From: Agromyces sp. G08B096 | GTDB lineage: Bacteria > Actinomycetota > Actinomycetes > Actinomycetales > Microbacteriaceae | NCBI RefSeq assembly: GCF_040267705.1 | Contig: NZ_CP158374.1 | Location: 2,976,001-3,040,000 of the forward strand | DNA: 64,000 nucleotides | Reading direction: 5' to 3' | Part shown: one piece after another, positions 42,414-50,594 of the stretch | Position numbering within the stretch: position 1 is the stretch's first letter | How the letters are laid out: the number at the start of each line of letters is the position of its first letter | Program-made: the position numbers and the translations under genes | Notes under the pieces: generated by a model | What the model saw: only the letters and a program-made list of their open reading frames with translations | What the model was told of the DNA's origin: nothing | Database searches by the model: none

Positions 42414-43175
42414 TCAGCTCGCGACGAGCAGGGACACGGCCAGCACCGCGCCGCCGAGGCCGACGACCACGGCGGCCGCGAGCCCGCCCAGCGCGAGAAC
42501 GGCCGTGCGCCGCGAACGACGCTGCACCGACGGGAGCACCCGGTCGGCCGGTCGGGCCGCGGGCGGGCCGGCCGGGGCGACCTCCGGTGCCGGCGACGCC
42601 GCCGGCAGCTGCCGCGGACGGTAGAACTCGACGGCACCCGCGCCGGCGCCGGGCACCGAGCGGCGGAGGTCGATGGGGTCCAGGCGCAGCTGGTCGGCCG
42701 CACGACGGCCGGCCGGGCGTCGGCGCCGGACCTGGGTGACGGCGTGGGCCGACTCGTCGGCGGCATCGGCACCGTCCGGCGTCGCACCTGCGCCGGTCGG
42801 GGCCGACGGCGACCGGCGGGCGACGACCAGGGTCGCGTCCTCGGGATCGTGGAGCGCGCCGTCGCCCGGGGCGTCGCCGCCGTGCTCGCCGACGCCCGCG
42901 CCGTCGGCCGGTCGCGCCTCGGCACCTCCGCGGCGGCGGTCGACCACGACGGTCGCGTCATTCGCCGAACGGTCGACGACGACCGTGTCATCCGCGGATG
43001 CCTCGAAATCGGAAGCCTCAAGAGCGGATGCCGCGCGGTCGGACGCCCCGCGGTCCACGACCACCGTGTCGTCCACGGATGCCTCGGCCCCGTCTCCCGG
43101 CGGCCGTCGGTCGACGACGACCGTCTCGTCGATGAGTTCGTCGTCGACGAGCTCGTCATCGCCCCGCAGCGTCAT
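42414..43175 (-). CDS. Tail-anchored protein with five repeated TVVV-type threonine motifs
   Basis: 253 aa, not matched to a named family. The acidic N-terminal half repeats a short motif: DETVVVDRR, DDTVVVDRG, DDTVVVDRS, DATVVVDRR and DATLVVARR, with Thr at residues 18, 37, 64, 75 and 115. A basic segment with [13 protein letters not shown] follows. The C-terminus is a single membrane helix (VLALGGLAAAVVVGLGGAVLAVSLLVAS), so the repeats face the cytoplasm. Acidic residues before and aliphatic residues after each Thr fit actinobacterial Ser/Thr-kinase sites. The neighbours are a PP2C phosphatase and an FHA protein that shares a DETVVVAR motif. I infer a multi-site phosphothreonine docking scaffold. 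It is the last gene of the operon. Confidence 0.72.
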   Translation of the reverse strand: MTLRGDDELVDDELIDETVVVDRRPPGDGAEASVDDTVVVDRGASDRAASALEASDFEASADDTVVVDRSANDATVVVDRRRGGAEARPADGAGVGEHGGDAPGDGALHDPEDATLVVARRSPSAPTGAGATPDGADAADESAHAVTQVRRRRPAGRRAADQLRLDPIDLRRSVPGAGAGAVEFYRPRQLPAASPAPEVAPAGPPAARPADRVLPSVQRRSRRTAVLALGGLAAAVVVGLGGAVLAVSLLVAS

Positions 43176-44014
43176 CGCACGACCCGGACGGGCAGCGTCG
43201 TGGCGTCGATCGTGGACTCCGTCGACGGGGCACCGAGCCGCTCGCCCGTCGGCTCCTCGCCGACCGCCGGGCTCCCGCCCGCGACGACGTCGATCACGAC
43301 GACGGTCACGTTGTCGCGCCCGCCCGCGTCGAGCGCCCGCTTGACGAGCGCATCGGCGGCGGACTCGGCCCGCCCGGTCATGGTCAGGGTGGCCCGGATC
43401 GCCTCGTCGGACACTTCCCCGGTGAGCCCGTCGGAGCAGATGAGCAGGCGCTCCCCGGTCGTCACGGGCAGCAGCCAGCTGTCGGCGGCGCTGTCGGCGG
43501 CGCCGATCGCCCGCGTGATGACATTGCGCTGCGCGAAGTCGCGCAGCTGGTCGGGCCGGAGCGACCCTCCGTCGACGAGCTCCTGGCCGAGGCTGTGGTC
43601 GACCGTGATCTGCTGCAAGTCGGTGCCGAGCTGCCGGTACACGCGCGAGTCGCCGACGTTGAAGACGAGCCAGCAGGGCAGTCCCTCGTGCTCGATCAGG
43701 GCGACGCCCGCGACCGTCGACCCGGCCCCGCGCGCGGTGCTCGCCGCGAGCCGGGACACCTCCGTGTCGGCGAGGGCGAGCGCCGTGCGCACCGCGTCGA
43801 TGCTCGTGCGTGGCCCCTCCGGCACCTTGGAGCGGAAGGCGGCGACCACGGCTACACTCGCCCGATCGCCGGCGTCGTGACCGCCCATCCCGTCGGCGAC
43901 GACGAACGCCGGGGCGACCGCCAGGTAGGAGTCCTCGTTGCCCGCCCGCTTGCGCCCCGTGTCGGTGCGGGCACCGACGGCGAGCGTGACGGGCACCGCG
44001 GATGCCTCGCTCAC
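43172..44014 (-). CDS. PP2C-family Ser/Thr protein phosphatase
   Basis: 280 aa. All PP2C metal and catalytic blocks are present: RKRAGNEDSYL, FVVADGMGGHDAGD, GSTVAGVAL, FNVGDSRVYR, LLICSDGLTGEVSD and GGRDNVTVVV. There is no membrane helix, so it is a soluble cytoplasmic enzyme. A 30-residue Ser/Thr-containing tail follows the domain. It starts at GTG 44014 and is coupled on both sides (GTGA, ATGA). It should reverse phosphorylation by the kinase at the head of the same operon. Confidence 0.95.
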   Translation of the reverse strand: MSEASAVPVTLAVGARTDTGRKRAGNEDSYLAVAPAFVVADGMGGHDAGDRASVAVVAAFRSKVPEGPRTSIDAVRTALALADTEVSRLAASTARGAGSTVAGVALIEHEGLPCWLVFNVGDSRVYRQLGTDLQQITVDHSLGQELVDGGSLRPDQLRDFAQRNVITRAIGAADSAADSWLLPVTTGERLLICSDGLTGEVSDEAIRATLTMTGRAESAADALVKRALDAGGRDNVTVVVIDVVAGGSPAVGEEPTGERLGAPSTESTIDATTLPVRVVR

Positions 44015-45477
44015 CGGGCTGCCTCTGAGAGCCGGATGCCGACCTCGCCGAGCACGAAGCGCCCGGTGACCGGCACGGCCACGTCGGGGTCGAGGAGTGT
44101 CTCTCCGCCGTCCTCGTCGACGATGAGGACGCCGTTGGTCGAGCCGAGGTCGGTAATCGTCCATCCGCCGTCGACGTGGTCGAGCCGGGCGTGCGTCTTG
44201 GAGAGGGTGCGCGTGCGGTCGGGGACGACCAGGCGCTGCTCGCCGGCGGCGGCCGCCGGGTTCCGGCCGAGCACCACCGATGTGCCGCTCAGCTCGAGCA
44301 CGTCGCCGTCGTCGAGCACGAGCTGCCACGTGACGCGCGGTGCGCGCGCCACGACGACGGTCTCGTCGACGTCGTCGTCTTCGGGGTGCACGACGATGGT
44401 CGCCGCCTCGGCGTAGTCGAAGCCGTCGGGCGCCTCGAACGCCGGGGCGGGAGCGGGGAGCCGGTCGGGGGCTGCGGGTTCGTACGCGAGGAGGTCGGGT
44501 GCCGGCTGCGCGGGCGGTGCGGCGGGCGCACCGGGCGCCGGCGGAGCGGCGGCCGGCACGGCCGCGATCGCCTCATGGGCGGGCGGTTCCGCGAACCGGT
44601 GCGCGGGCGCCTCGGCGAAGGTCTGCGAAGGCGGCTCCGCGAGGGTGTGCGCTGCCGGTTCGTCGGCGCGGTGCTGCGACGGCGGCGGCGCGATCGGAGC
44701 GGGCGGCACGATGGGCCGCACCGGCGAGGCGGCGGCCTCCGCTCCCAGGGGGTGCGTGGCAGGCTGAAGCGGCTGCGCCGAGTCCGATGGTGCGTACGTG
44801 GGCGCGGACGCGTATCCCGCGGGCGCGGGCGCCGGGTACGCGGGCCCCACGAGCGCGACCGGCGATGCGGCCGGCGCTGCCGGTTCGGCGGGCACGGCGG
44901 AACCGGCCACGGGCGAGGTCGCCGGCGTGGCGGCTCCCGGCCACGCGGGCCACGTCGACGACGGCGCCGCCGGCGAGTTCGAGGCCGGCGCGCCCGGGTA
45001 GGCCGGGTACCCGGTCGATCCGGGCGCCACGGTCGCGAGCGGCCCGGTCGGGGCGGCCTGGCCGCCGAGCGCCGTCGCGAGACGACCGCGCTCGGGGTCG
45101 GGCGCGGTGCGCCCCCACGCGAGCAGCGTGGCCCAGAGCGGCGGCACGAGCACCGCGAGGACGGTCATGCCCACGCCGCGGCCGAACAGCGCGTTGATGC
45201 GGTGCGCGGCCATGGCGTAGAACGCGACACCCACGAGGTTGGCGATCGGCACGACCAGCAGCAGCACGAGCCACGGCGAGTAGCCGCCGAGGGCGAGCAC
45301 CTCGGCCGTGTTGACGAACGGGACCCAGCCCTTCCACGGCTCCGAGGAGAGCCGGGCGAACAGCCGCGACATCGCGAGGCCGGTCCAGACGTACAGCCCG
45401 GCGCCGACCAGCAGGTACACGAACAGCAGGACGATGGCCATCGCGGCGAGCGAGCCGGTGTCTGGCGTGGGGGTCAC
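44011..45477 (-). CDS. Membrane protein with DUF5684-like N-terminus and C-terminal FHA domain
   Basis: 488 aa. The N-terminal 115 residues hold about three to four helices (AIVLLFVYLLVGAGLYVW, PWLVLLLVVPIANLVGVAFY, MTVLAVLVPPLWATLLAW) and resemble the DUF5684 group. A Pro/Ala-rich linker of about 240 residues follows, ending in an acidic stretch with ATIVVHPEDDD and DETVVVARAPR. The last 105 residues are an FHA domain with intact phosphothreonine-binding residues: VVLGRNP, LSKTHARLD and TDLGSTNG. The DETVVVAR threonine just before the FHA domain recalls GarA-type intramolecular switching; that is inference. GTG start, GTGA overlaps at both ends. Confidence 0.88.
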   Translation of the reverse strand: MTPTPDTGSLAAMAIVLLFVYLLVGAGLYVWTGLAMSRLFARLSSEPWKGWVPFVNTAEVLALGGYSPWLVLLLVVPIANLVGVAFYAMAAHRINALFGRGVGMTVLAVLVPPLWATLLAWGRTAPDPERGRLATALGGQAAPTGPLATVAPGSTGYPAYPGAPASNSPAAPSSTWPAWPGAATPATSPVAGSAVPAEPAAPAASPVALVGPAYPAPAPAGYASAPTYAPSDSAQPLQPATHPLGAEAAASPVRPIVPPAPIAPPPSQHRADEPAAHTLAEPPSQTFAEAPAHRFAEPPAHEAIAAVPAAAPPAPGAPAAPPAQPAPDLLAYEPAAPDRLPAPAPAFEAPDGFDYAEAATIVVHPEDDDVDETVVVARAPRVTWQLVLDDGDVLELSGTSVVLGRNPAAAAGEQRLVVPDRTRTLSKTHARLDHVDGGWTITDLGSTNGVLIVDEDGGETLLDPDVAVPVTGRFVLGEVGIRLSEAAR

Positions 45478-48053
45478 GGGGTGATCTCCTTCTGGTGGAC
45501 GGCGCGTCGGGCCGTCGTGGTGCTGCGCACCCGGCCGGTGAACGAGCGGAGCGACAAGGCCATGCGGATCCGCTCTCGGGGCCGCGCGGCAGCCCTGAGC
45601 TCGGCGCGCTCGCCGTCAGCGAGCCGCCACGCCTCGTCGGCCTGCTCCTCGGTCGGGGGGAACGGCGAGAATACCGCTTCATCGACGGATGCCGCGAGCC
45701 GAACCAGCGCGGGGCGGCCGGTGCGCTGCGCCGCCGTGCGCCGGCTGGCGGCCTCCGCCATGGGGCGCCCGGCGTCGGCGTAGGCGTCCGCCACCTCGTC
45801 CCACGCGCCGAGGACACGCAGCTCGGGGTCGGGTGCCCGGCGTCGTCCGGCGCGCCGGACGGCCTTCGCGACCAGGACGGCCACGAACGGCAGGGCGAGG
45901 AACACGACGAGCGCCGCCCAGAGGCCGATGGTGCGGACGAGCTGCCACACCCAGGCGGAGGTCGCCGTCTCGTCGTCGGCGGGCGAGGTGGCGGAGGCAT
46001 CCGCGTCGTTCTGCGCCCGCTCGGGGTCGAGCGGCTCGCTGCGCGCGTCGTCGGGGACCGTGGGGTGGTGGGGCAGCTGCTCGCCCTCGGCGATCTCGGT
46101 CGGCAGTTGCGCGAACTGCGGGGTGACGTCGAGCGGCGTCCAGTCGCCGCCGGATGCGCGCACCTCCACCCACGCGGCCATCGATGCGCCGGTGCAGTCG
46201 CCCTCGCAGCCCGGCTCACCGGGCACCGCTTCCGCGCCGGGGAGCCGGACGCCGAGGGCCACGCGCGAGTCGAAGCCGAGGTGCCGGGCGAGCAGGGCGG
46301 CCGCGACCGCGAACTGCTCGTCGTCGCCCACACCGGCCACGAGGAGCGAGTCGGGCGCGCCCTCGCCCGCTCGCCGCTGCTGGTCGAGCAGCGACTCGAA
46401 GAGCGTCTCGATGCGCGACCTCGAGTGACCGGCGTAGCTCGGCAGGAAGGCGTAACCGCCCGCCTCGGCGGCGAGCGCCGCCATCCACGACTCCGTCGAG
46501 GCGTCCTCGACCAGGGCGTGGCTCAGATAGCCCCGCGCACGCAGGCGTTCGACGAGCTCGATCAGGCCGGCGCCCGTGCGCGGCTGCTCCTGCTCTTCGG
46601 CCCACGCCGTGAGCTGCGGGTAGAGCTCGGGGTCGAGCGTCCGCGCGTCGCCGGTCGCGCCGGCGAGCCGGTCGCGCAGCTCCTGCTCGGTCGCGTCCGG
46701 CCGCTCGGCCACGACCGTGTAGCGGTCGCCCGGCGCGAGGCCGACGGCGCCCGAGGCATCCGTCACCCCCTCGACCGGGGCGATGTCGACGACCTCCCCG
46801 CCGGACGCGCGGTGGAAGCCGTCGGCGAGCTCCTCGGCTCGCGCGCCGGAGAAGCGCGGTGCGGCGGCCAGGCCCGCGGGCGCCGGCACCCAGACGCCGC
46901 CGTACGCATCGCCGACCTCCACCTCGACCTCGACGAGCTCGGCGCCGACCGGCGGGTTGCGAGGGAGCCGGGCGAAGCGCGCGTCGGGGTCGACGTGGAA
47001 CACCTCGCCGTCGTAGGCGTCGAGCGTCGCGAACGGCAGCCGGCTGAGCTCGTGCACGTCGCCGTCGAGTCGCACTGCGACCTCGTCGAACCGGTCGGCC
47101 GCGAGCCAGGAGCGGTAGGCGGCCAGGGGGCTCGGCTGGCGCTGGACCACGACGGAGGGCTCGACCTGGTCGCGGAGCGCCTGCCGTTCGCCGAGGGAGG
47201 CTGCCGCGGGCGCCACGGCGACGCCGCCGACGAATGCGACGACGAGGATCGTGGCGGCCAGGGCGCGACGGCGCAGGGCGGGCAACCCGGAGCCGGCCGA
47301 CGTCCGGACCGTGCCGGCCCGTGCGCGGGCGAGCGCCCTGGCGCGGAGCATCCGGTGCCGGATCAGCAGCCAGCCGACGGCGGCCGCGACGCTCGCGAGT
47401 CCCACACCGAGCTCGCGCGGCGCCGACAGTTCGACGCCGGCGACCATGATCGGCGCACTCGTCGAGCTCGCCCCGAACGCCAGCCCGAACGCGCTCATCG
47501 CGAGCACGGGCAGCACCGCCCACGGCGCCGACCGGCCGCCGCGGAGCACGAGCATCGCCGCGGCGGTGGCGCCGGCCACCACGACCACGGTGAACGGCAC
47601 GAGGACGGCCTGGTACTCGCCGAGCGGAAGGTCGAGGGTGAGCAGCTGCTTCCAGCCGACGACGATGCCGACGATGCCGTCGCGGAGTCCGCGCACCGCG
47701 TCGGGCACCGACCGGAGCGCCGACGGGATCGACACCGGCACCACGATCACGACGTACCCGGCGAGCGCCAGGCCGGCGGCGAGGGCGGCACGCGCGACGC
47801 CGCCGCGGGCGAGGCGACGGGCGAGCACCGCCGCGCCGACGCCGACCACGAGCCCGGCCGCGGCGACGAGCAGCAGCCGCAGGGTCTCGTGGACGGGCCA
47901 CGCGGCGAGCACGGCGATCACGGTGCCGACCACGAGGTAGCCGAGCCCGACGAGCTCCTGCGGACGATCGCGCTCCCTGCGCGCGGCGAGCGCTGCGGCG
48001 CGCTTCGACCGGGCGGACCGGTCCCGGCGCGGGAGACGACGGTCGGAGTTCAC
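45474..48053 (-). CDS. TgpA-like transglutaminase-fold membrane protein lacking catalytic Cys and His
   Basis: 859 aa. Several N-terminal helices (about residues 30-270) are followed by a large extracellular region, one more helix near residue 720 and a cytoplasmic tail. The transglutaminase-core region is recognisable but the active site is lost. Active members have G-x-C-EQFA, while this protein has GVGDDEQFAVAAALLARHLG. The usual HAWVEV is AAWVEV here, and only the Asp of PLDVTPQF remains. It should therefore bind rather than cleave or crosslink. It sits in the classic MoxR-DUF58-TgpA order. The start is GTG 48053, inside the stop of the DUF58 gene. Confidence 0.88.
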   Translation of the reverse strand: MNSDRRLPRRDRSARSKRAAALAARRERDRPQELVGLGYLVVGTVIAVLAAWPVHETLRLLLVAAAGLVVGVGAAVLARRLARGGVARAALAAGLALAGYVVIVVPVSIPSALRSVPDAVRGLRDGIVGIVVGWKQLLTLDLPLGEYQAVLVPFTVVVVAGATAAAMLVLRGGRSAPWAVLPVLAMSAFGLAFGASSTSAPIMVAGVELSAPRELGVGLASVAAAVGWLLIRHRMLRARALARARAGTVRTSAGSGLPALRRRALAATILVVAFVGGVAVAPAAASLGERQALRDQVEPSVVVQRQPSPLAAYRSWLAADRFDEVAVRLDGDVHELSRLPFATLDAYDGEVFHVDPDARFARLPRNPPVGAELVEVEVEVGDAYGGVWVPAPAGLAAAPRFSGARAEELADGFHRASGGEVVDIAPVEGVTDASGAVGLAPGDRYTVVAERPDATEQELRDRLAGATGDARTLDPELYPQLTAWAEEQEQPRTGAGLIELVERLRARGYLSHALVEDASTESWMAALAAEAGGYAFLPSYAGHSRSRIETLFESLLDQQRRAGEGAPDSLLVAGVGDDEQFAVAAALLARHLGFDSRVALGVRLPGAEAVPGEPGCEGDCTGASMAAWVEVRASGGDWTPLDVTPQFAQLPTEIAEGEQLPHHPTVPDDARSEPLDPERAQNDADASATSPADDETATSAWVWQLVRTIGLWAALVVFLALPFVAVLVAKAVRRAGRRRAPDPELRVLGAWDEVADAYADAGRPMAEAASRRTAAQRTGRPALVRLAASVDEAVFSPFPPTEEQADEAWRLADGERAELRAAARPRERIRMALSLRSFTGRVRSTTTARRAVHQKEITP

Positions 48054-49504
48054 GAGATCACCCCGCGCGCGAGGAGCCGGGGCAGGTCGCCGAGCGCCCC
48101 GATGGTGATCACGGTCGCCTCGCGGGTGGTGCGCACCGTCGGCTCGGCGGCCGGCTCGCAGCGCACTGCGACGACGGCGATGCCGCCCGGCAGCGCCACG
48201 GCGGCCTGCCGGATGCGCTGCAGCGGCATCCGCGAGCCCGTCACGAGGAACACGATCGAGAGGTCGGCGAACGTCTGCGCCGCGAGCGCCGCGGATGCCT
48301 CGAGCCTCGTGATCCGCTCGCCGGCGTCGATCGCCGACATGCCGTCGAGCAGCACCCGGGGCGTGGTCGTCGGCAGCGTGCGGATCGACTGCACCGCCCC
48401 GGCCGCCTCCGGCACCTCGCCGCCGACGGCGGCGAACACGTCGCGGCCCTCGCGCACGGCCTGAAGGCCGACGGATGCCGCCGCGCTCACCGCCATCTCG
48501 AACTCGTCCTCGCTCTCGTACTCCTCCTCGGCGAGGTCGAGCAGGAGGGCGAAGCGGGCGTGCCTGGACTCCTCGTACTGGCGCACCATGAGGGTGCCGG
48601 TCTTCGCGGTCGCCTTCCAGTGCACGTGGCGCTGCGAGTCGCCGTGCACGTACTCGCGGATCGCGTGGAAGGAGAGATCGGCGTCCACGAGCGTGCCGGT
48701 CGGGGTGCCCTCGAGGTCGCGGATGAGCCCGGCGCTCGTGCTGGGGATCGCGACGGTGACCGGATGCACGTACACCCGCTGCACCTCGGGCCACGCCTGT
48801 TCGCGGCGGAGGATGCCGAGCGGGTCGCCGCGGCTCACGGTCATGGGGCCGACGTCGATGACGCCGCGCCGCTCGGCGCCGATCGTGAGGTCCTCGGCGT
48901 GCTGGGCGCCCGGCCGCAGCAGGGGCACGTGCACCTCGACGAGCCCCGCACCCACGGGGAGGTCGACGACGCCGGGGAGGGACGTGCGTCGCCCGGCGTT
49001 CACGAGCTCGAGCCGGCCGCCGACCTCGGAGCCCGCGACGACTCGGTCGCGATCGAGGTTCAGCTCGAGCCGGTAGTCGTGCTCGCCCGCGAGGAACGGC
49101 AGGGCGAGCAGCAGCAGCACGGCGGCGACGGCGGCGGCCGTCCACGCTTCCACCCAGCCGAAGGCGAGCCCGGCGGCGGAGCCGACGACGGCCACGGCGA
49201 TGAGCACCGCACCGGCGGCCGAGACGGTCTCGCGCGCACGCGCCGCACCGGAGCGGAGGGCGCGGCCGGCGCGCCGGGCACTCGCGCGCGCCCCGAGCCA
49301 GGCGCCCGCGACGCCGCTCGGCCCGCCTGCACGACGCGTGACGGTGCCCGTCCGCGTGAACGTGCCGGTGCGGGTCGACGTGCTCGTGCGGCCGAGGCCG
49401 CTCGTGCGCGTCACGCCGGCCGAGCGCGGCAGGCCGCCGGAGCGCCCGGCGGTGCCGGTGCGCCCCGTGCTGCGGCCCTGCCGCGACTGGGTGGGAGGGG
49501 TCAC
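48050..49504 (-). CDS. DUF58 (vWA-like) membrane protein
   Basis: 484 aa. An unusual first 90 residues are rich in Arg, Thr and Gly, with repeated RTGT/TRT words. A two-helix membrane hairpin (about 95-140) follows, then a DUF58/vWA-like domain with the hallmark YVHGDSQRHVHWKATAKTGTLMVRQYEE. DUF58 proteins act with MoxR AAA+ ATPases, probably as metal-dependent adhesion-type platforms for complex assembly. The start is GTG 49504, overlapping the MoxR stop. The N-terminal Thr-rich stretch could be a kinase target or a low-complexity expansion. Confidence 0.9.
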   Translation of the reverse strand: MTPPTQSRQGRSTGRTGTAGRSGGLPRSAGVTRTSGLGRTSTSTRTGTFTRTGTVTRRAGGPSGVAGAWLGARASARRAGRALRSGAARARETVSAAGAVLIAVAVVGSAAGLAFGWVEAWTAAAVAAVLLLLALPFLAGEHDYRLELNLDRDRVVAGSEVGGRLELVNAGRRTSLPGVVDLPVGAGLVEVHVPLLRPGAQHAEDLTIGAERRGVIDVGPMTVSRGDPLGILRREQAWPEVQRVYVHPVTVAIPSTSAGLIRDLEGTPTGTLVDADLSFHAIREYVHGDSQRHVHWKATAKTGTLMVRQYEESRHARFALLLDLAEEEYESEDEFEMAVSAAASVGLQAVREGRDVFAAVGGEVPEAAGAVQSIRTLPTTTPRVLLDGMSAIDAGERITRLEASAALAAQTFADLSIVFLVTGSRMPLQRIRQAAVALPGGIAVVAVRCEPAAEPTVRTTREATVITIGALGDLPRLLARGVIS

Positions 49505-50466
49505 GCCGCGCCGTTCTCCCGCGGGGCTGCGACGTCGAGGAGGATCTGGCCGATGACGGCCACGGCGGTCACTCCGTCGAACTCGGCCTCGGGTTCGAGC
49601 ACGAGGCGGTGGGCGAGCGCCGGCACCGCGAGCTCACGCACGTCGTCGGGGGTCGCGTAGGCGCGACCGTGCGCCGCCGCCCACGCCATCGCCAGGCGCG
49701 ACAGGGCGATCGCGCCGCGGACGCTGACGCCGAGCCGCACCTCCGACGCGCGCCGCGTGGCGTCGACGAGCCGCATGACGTAGTCCGAGACGAGCGGGTT
49801 CACGTAGACGCCGCGCGCGAGATCGGTCATCGCGACGATCGTGTCGGTGGAGGCGACGGCGGAGAGGTCGCGTCGCGGGTTCGCGACACCCTGGAGGATG
49901 CGCAGCGTCGCCGCCTCGTCGGGGTAGCCGACGGAGGTCTTGATCATGAACCGGTCGAGCTGCGCCTCGGGGAGACGGTACGTGCCGCCCTGCTCGATCG
50001 GGTTCTGCGTGGCGATCACGAGGAACGGGTCGCCGACCTTCCGGGTCACGCCGTCGACCGTGACCTGCCCCTCCTCCATCACCTCGAGCAGCGAGGACTG
50101 GGTCTTCGGGCTCGCCCGGTTGATCTCGTCGGCGAGCACGATGTTCGCGAACACCGGGCCCGAGTGGAACTCGAACTCGCCGCGCTTCTGGTCGTACACC
50201 GTGATGCCGGTGACGTCGCCCGGCAGCAGGTCGGGCGTGAACTGGATGCGCGAGTTCGTGCCGGCGATCGTCTGCGCGATCGCGCGCGCGAGCGCGGTCT
50301 TGCCCGTGCCGGGGAAGTCCTCGAGCAGCACGTGGCCGCCGGCGACGGCGGTCGCGAGGACGAGCTCGACGACGTGGCGCTTGCCGAGCACCGCCTGCTC
50401 GACGTTGTCGGCGATGAGCGAGAAGGTCTCGGCGAACCAGGCGGTCTGCGCGGGAGCGAGCGTCAT
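49501..50466 (-). CDS. MoxR-family AAA+ ATPase
   Basis: 321 aa. Walker A is EDFPGTGKTALARAIA, Walker B IVLADEINRASPKTQSSLLEVMEE, sensor 1 FLVIATQNPIEQGGTYRLPEAQLDRF, with a MoxR lid domain at the end. MoxR ATPases act as chaperones that assemble or activate partner complexes, usually with DUF58/vWA proteins, one of which is encoded next. GAAGGA lies upstream of ATG 50466. The ATG overlaps the stop of a possible 43-codon reading frame (ATGA at 50463-50466). Confidence 0.96.
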   Translation of the reverse strand: MTLAPAQTAWFAETFSLIADNVEQAVLGKRHVVELVLATAVAGGHVLLEDFPGTGKTALARAIAQTIAGTNSRIQFTPDLLPGDVTGITVYDQKRGEFEFHSGPVFANIVLADEINRASPKTQSSLLEVMEEGQVTVDGVTRKVGDPFLVIATQNPIEQGGTYRLPEAQLDRFMIKTSVGYPDEAATLRILQGVANPRRDLSAVASTDTIVAMTDLARGVYVNPLVSDYVMRLVDATRRASEVRLGVSVRGAIALSRLAMAWAAAHGRAYATPDDVRELAVPALAHRLVLEPEAEFDGVTAVAVIGQILLDVAAPRENGAA

Positions 50467-50594
50467 GGGTGGTCCTTCACGGAGTCGGTTCGGTCGGGCT
50501 GGGAGGCGGAGGCGGAGGCGGAGGCGGAGGCGGAGGCGGTGGCGGTGCTGGAGCCGACGATCCGGCTCGAGGAGCGGACGGTCGTGGCGGTCAT
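50463..50594 (-). CDS. Possible 43-aa Ser-Ala repeat peptide bridging the Ig-protein and MoxR genes
   Basis: Short frame starting at ATG 50594, which overlaps the stop of the Ig-domain gene (ATGA), and ending in TGA that overlaps the MoxR start (ATGA). It would encode an N-terminus MTATTVRSSSRIVG, then a run of alternating Ser and Ala from a GCCTCC hexanucleotide repeat, and end QPDRTDSVKDHP. No family is recognised. The exact fit of both ends to the overlap pattern of the whole operon is the main argument for it. It could also be only a translational bridge that keeps ribosomes moving to MoxR, or an accident of GC-rich sequence. Confidence 0.4.
   Translation of the reverse strand: MTATTVRSSSRIVGSSTATASASASASASASQPDRTDSVKDHP
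50502..50543. repeat. GGAGGC hexanucleotide microsatellite
   Basis: Six perfect GGAGGC units (50502-50537) followed by one GGTGGC variant. On the minus strand it reads as Ser-Ala codons in the 43-codon frame. The plus strand is purine-rich and could form G-quadruplex-like structures. Slippage would change length by whole codon pairs, keeping the frame. Confidence 0.9.

Noticed and set aside
50502-50543. CRISPR-like repeat
   Set aside because: The unit is six bases, directly repeated without spacers, so it is a microsatellite.
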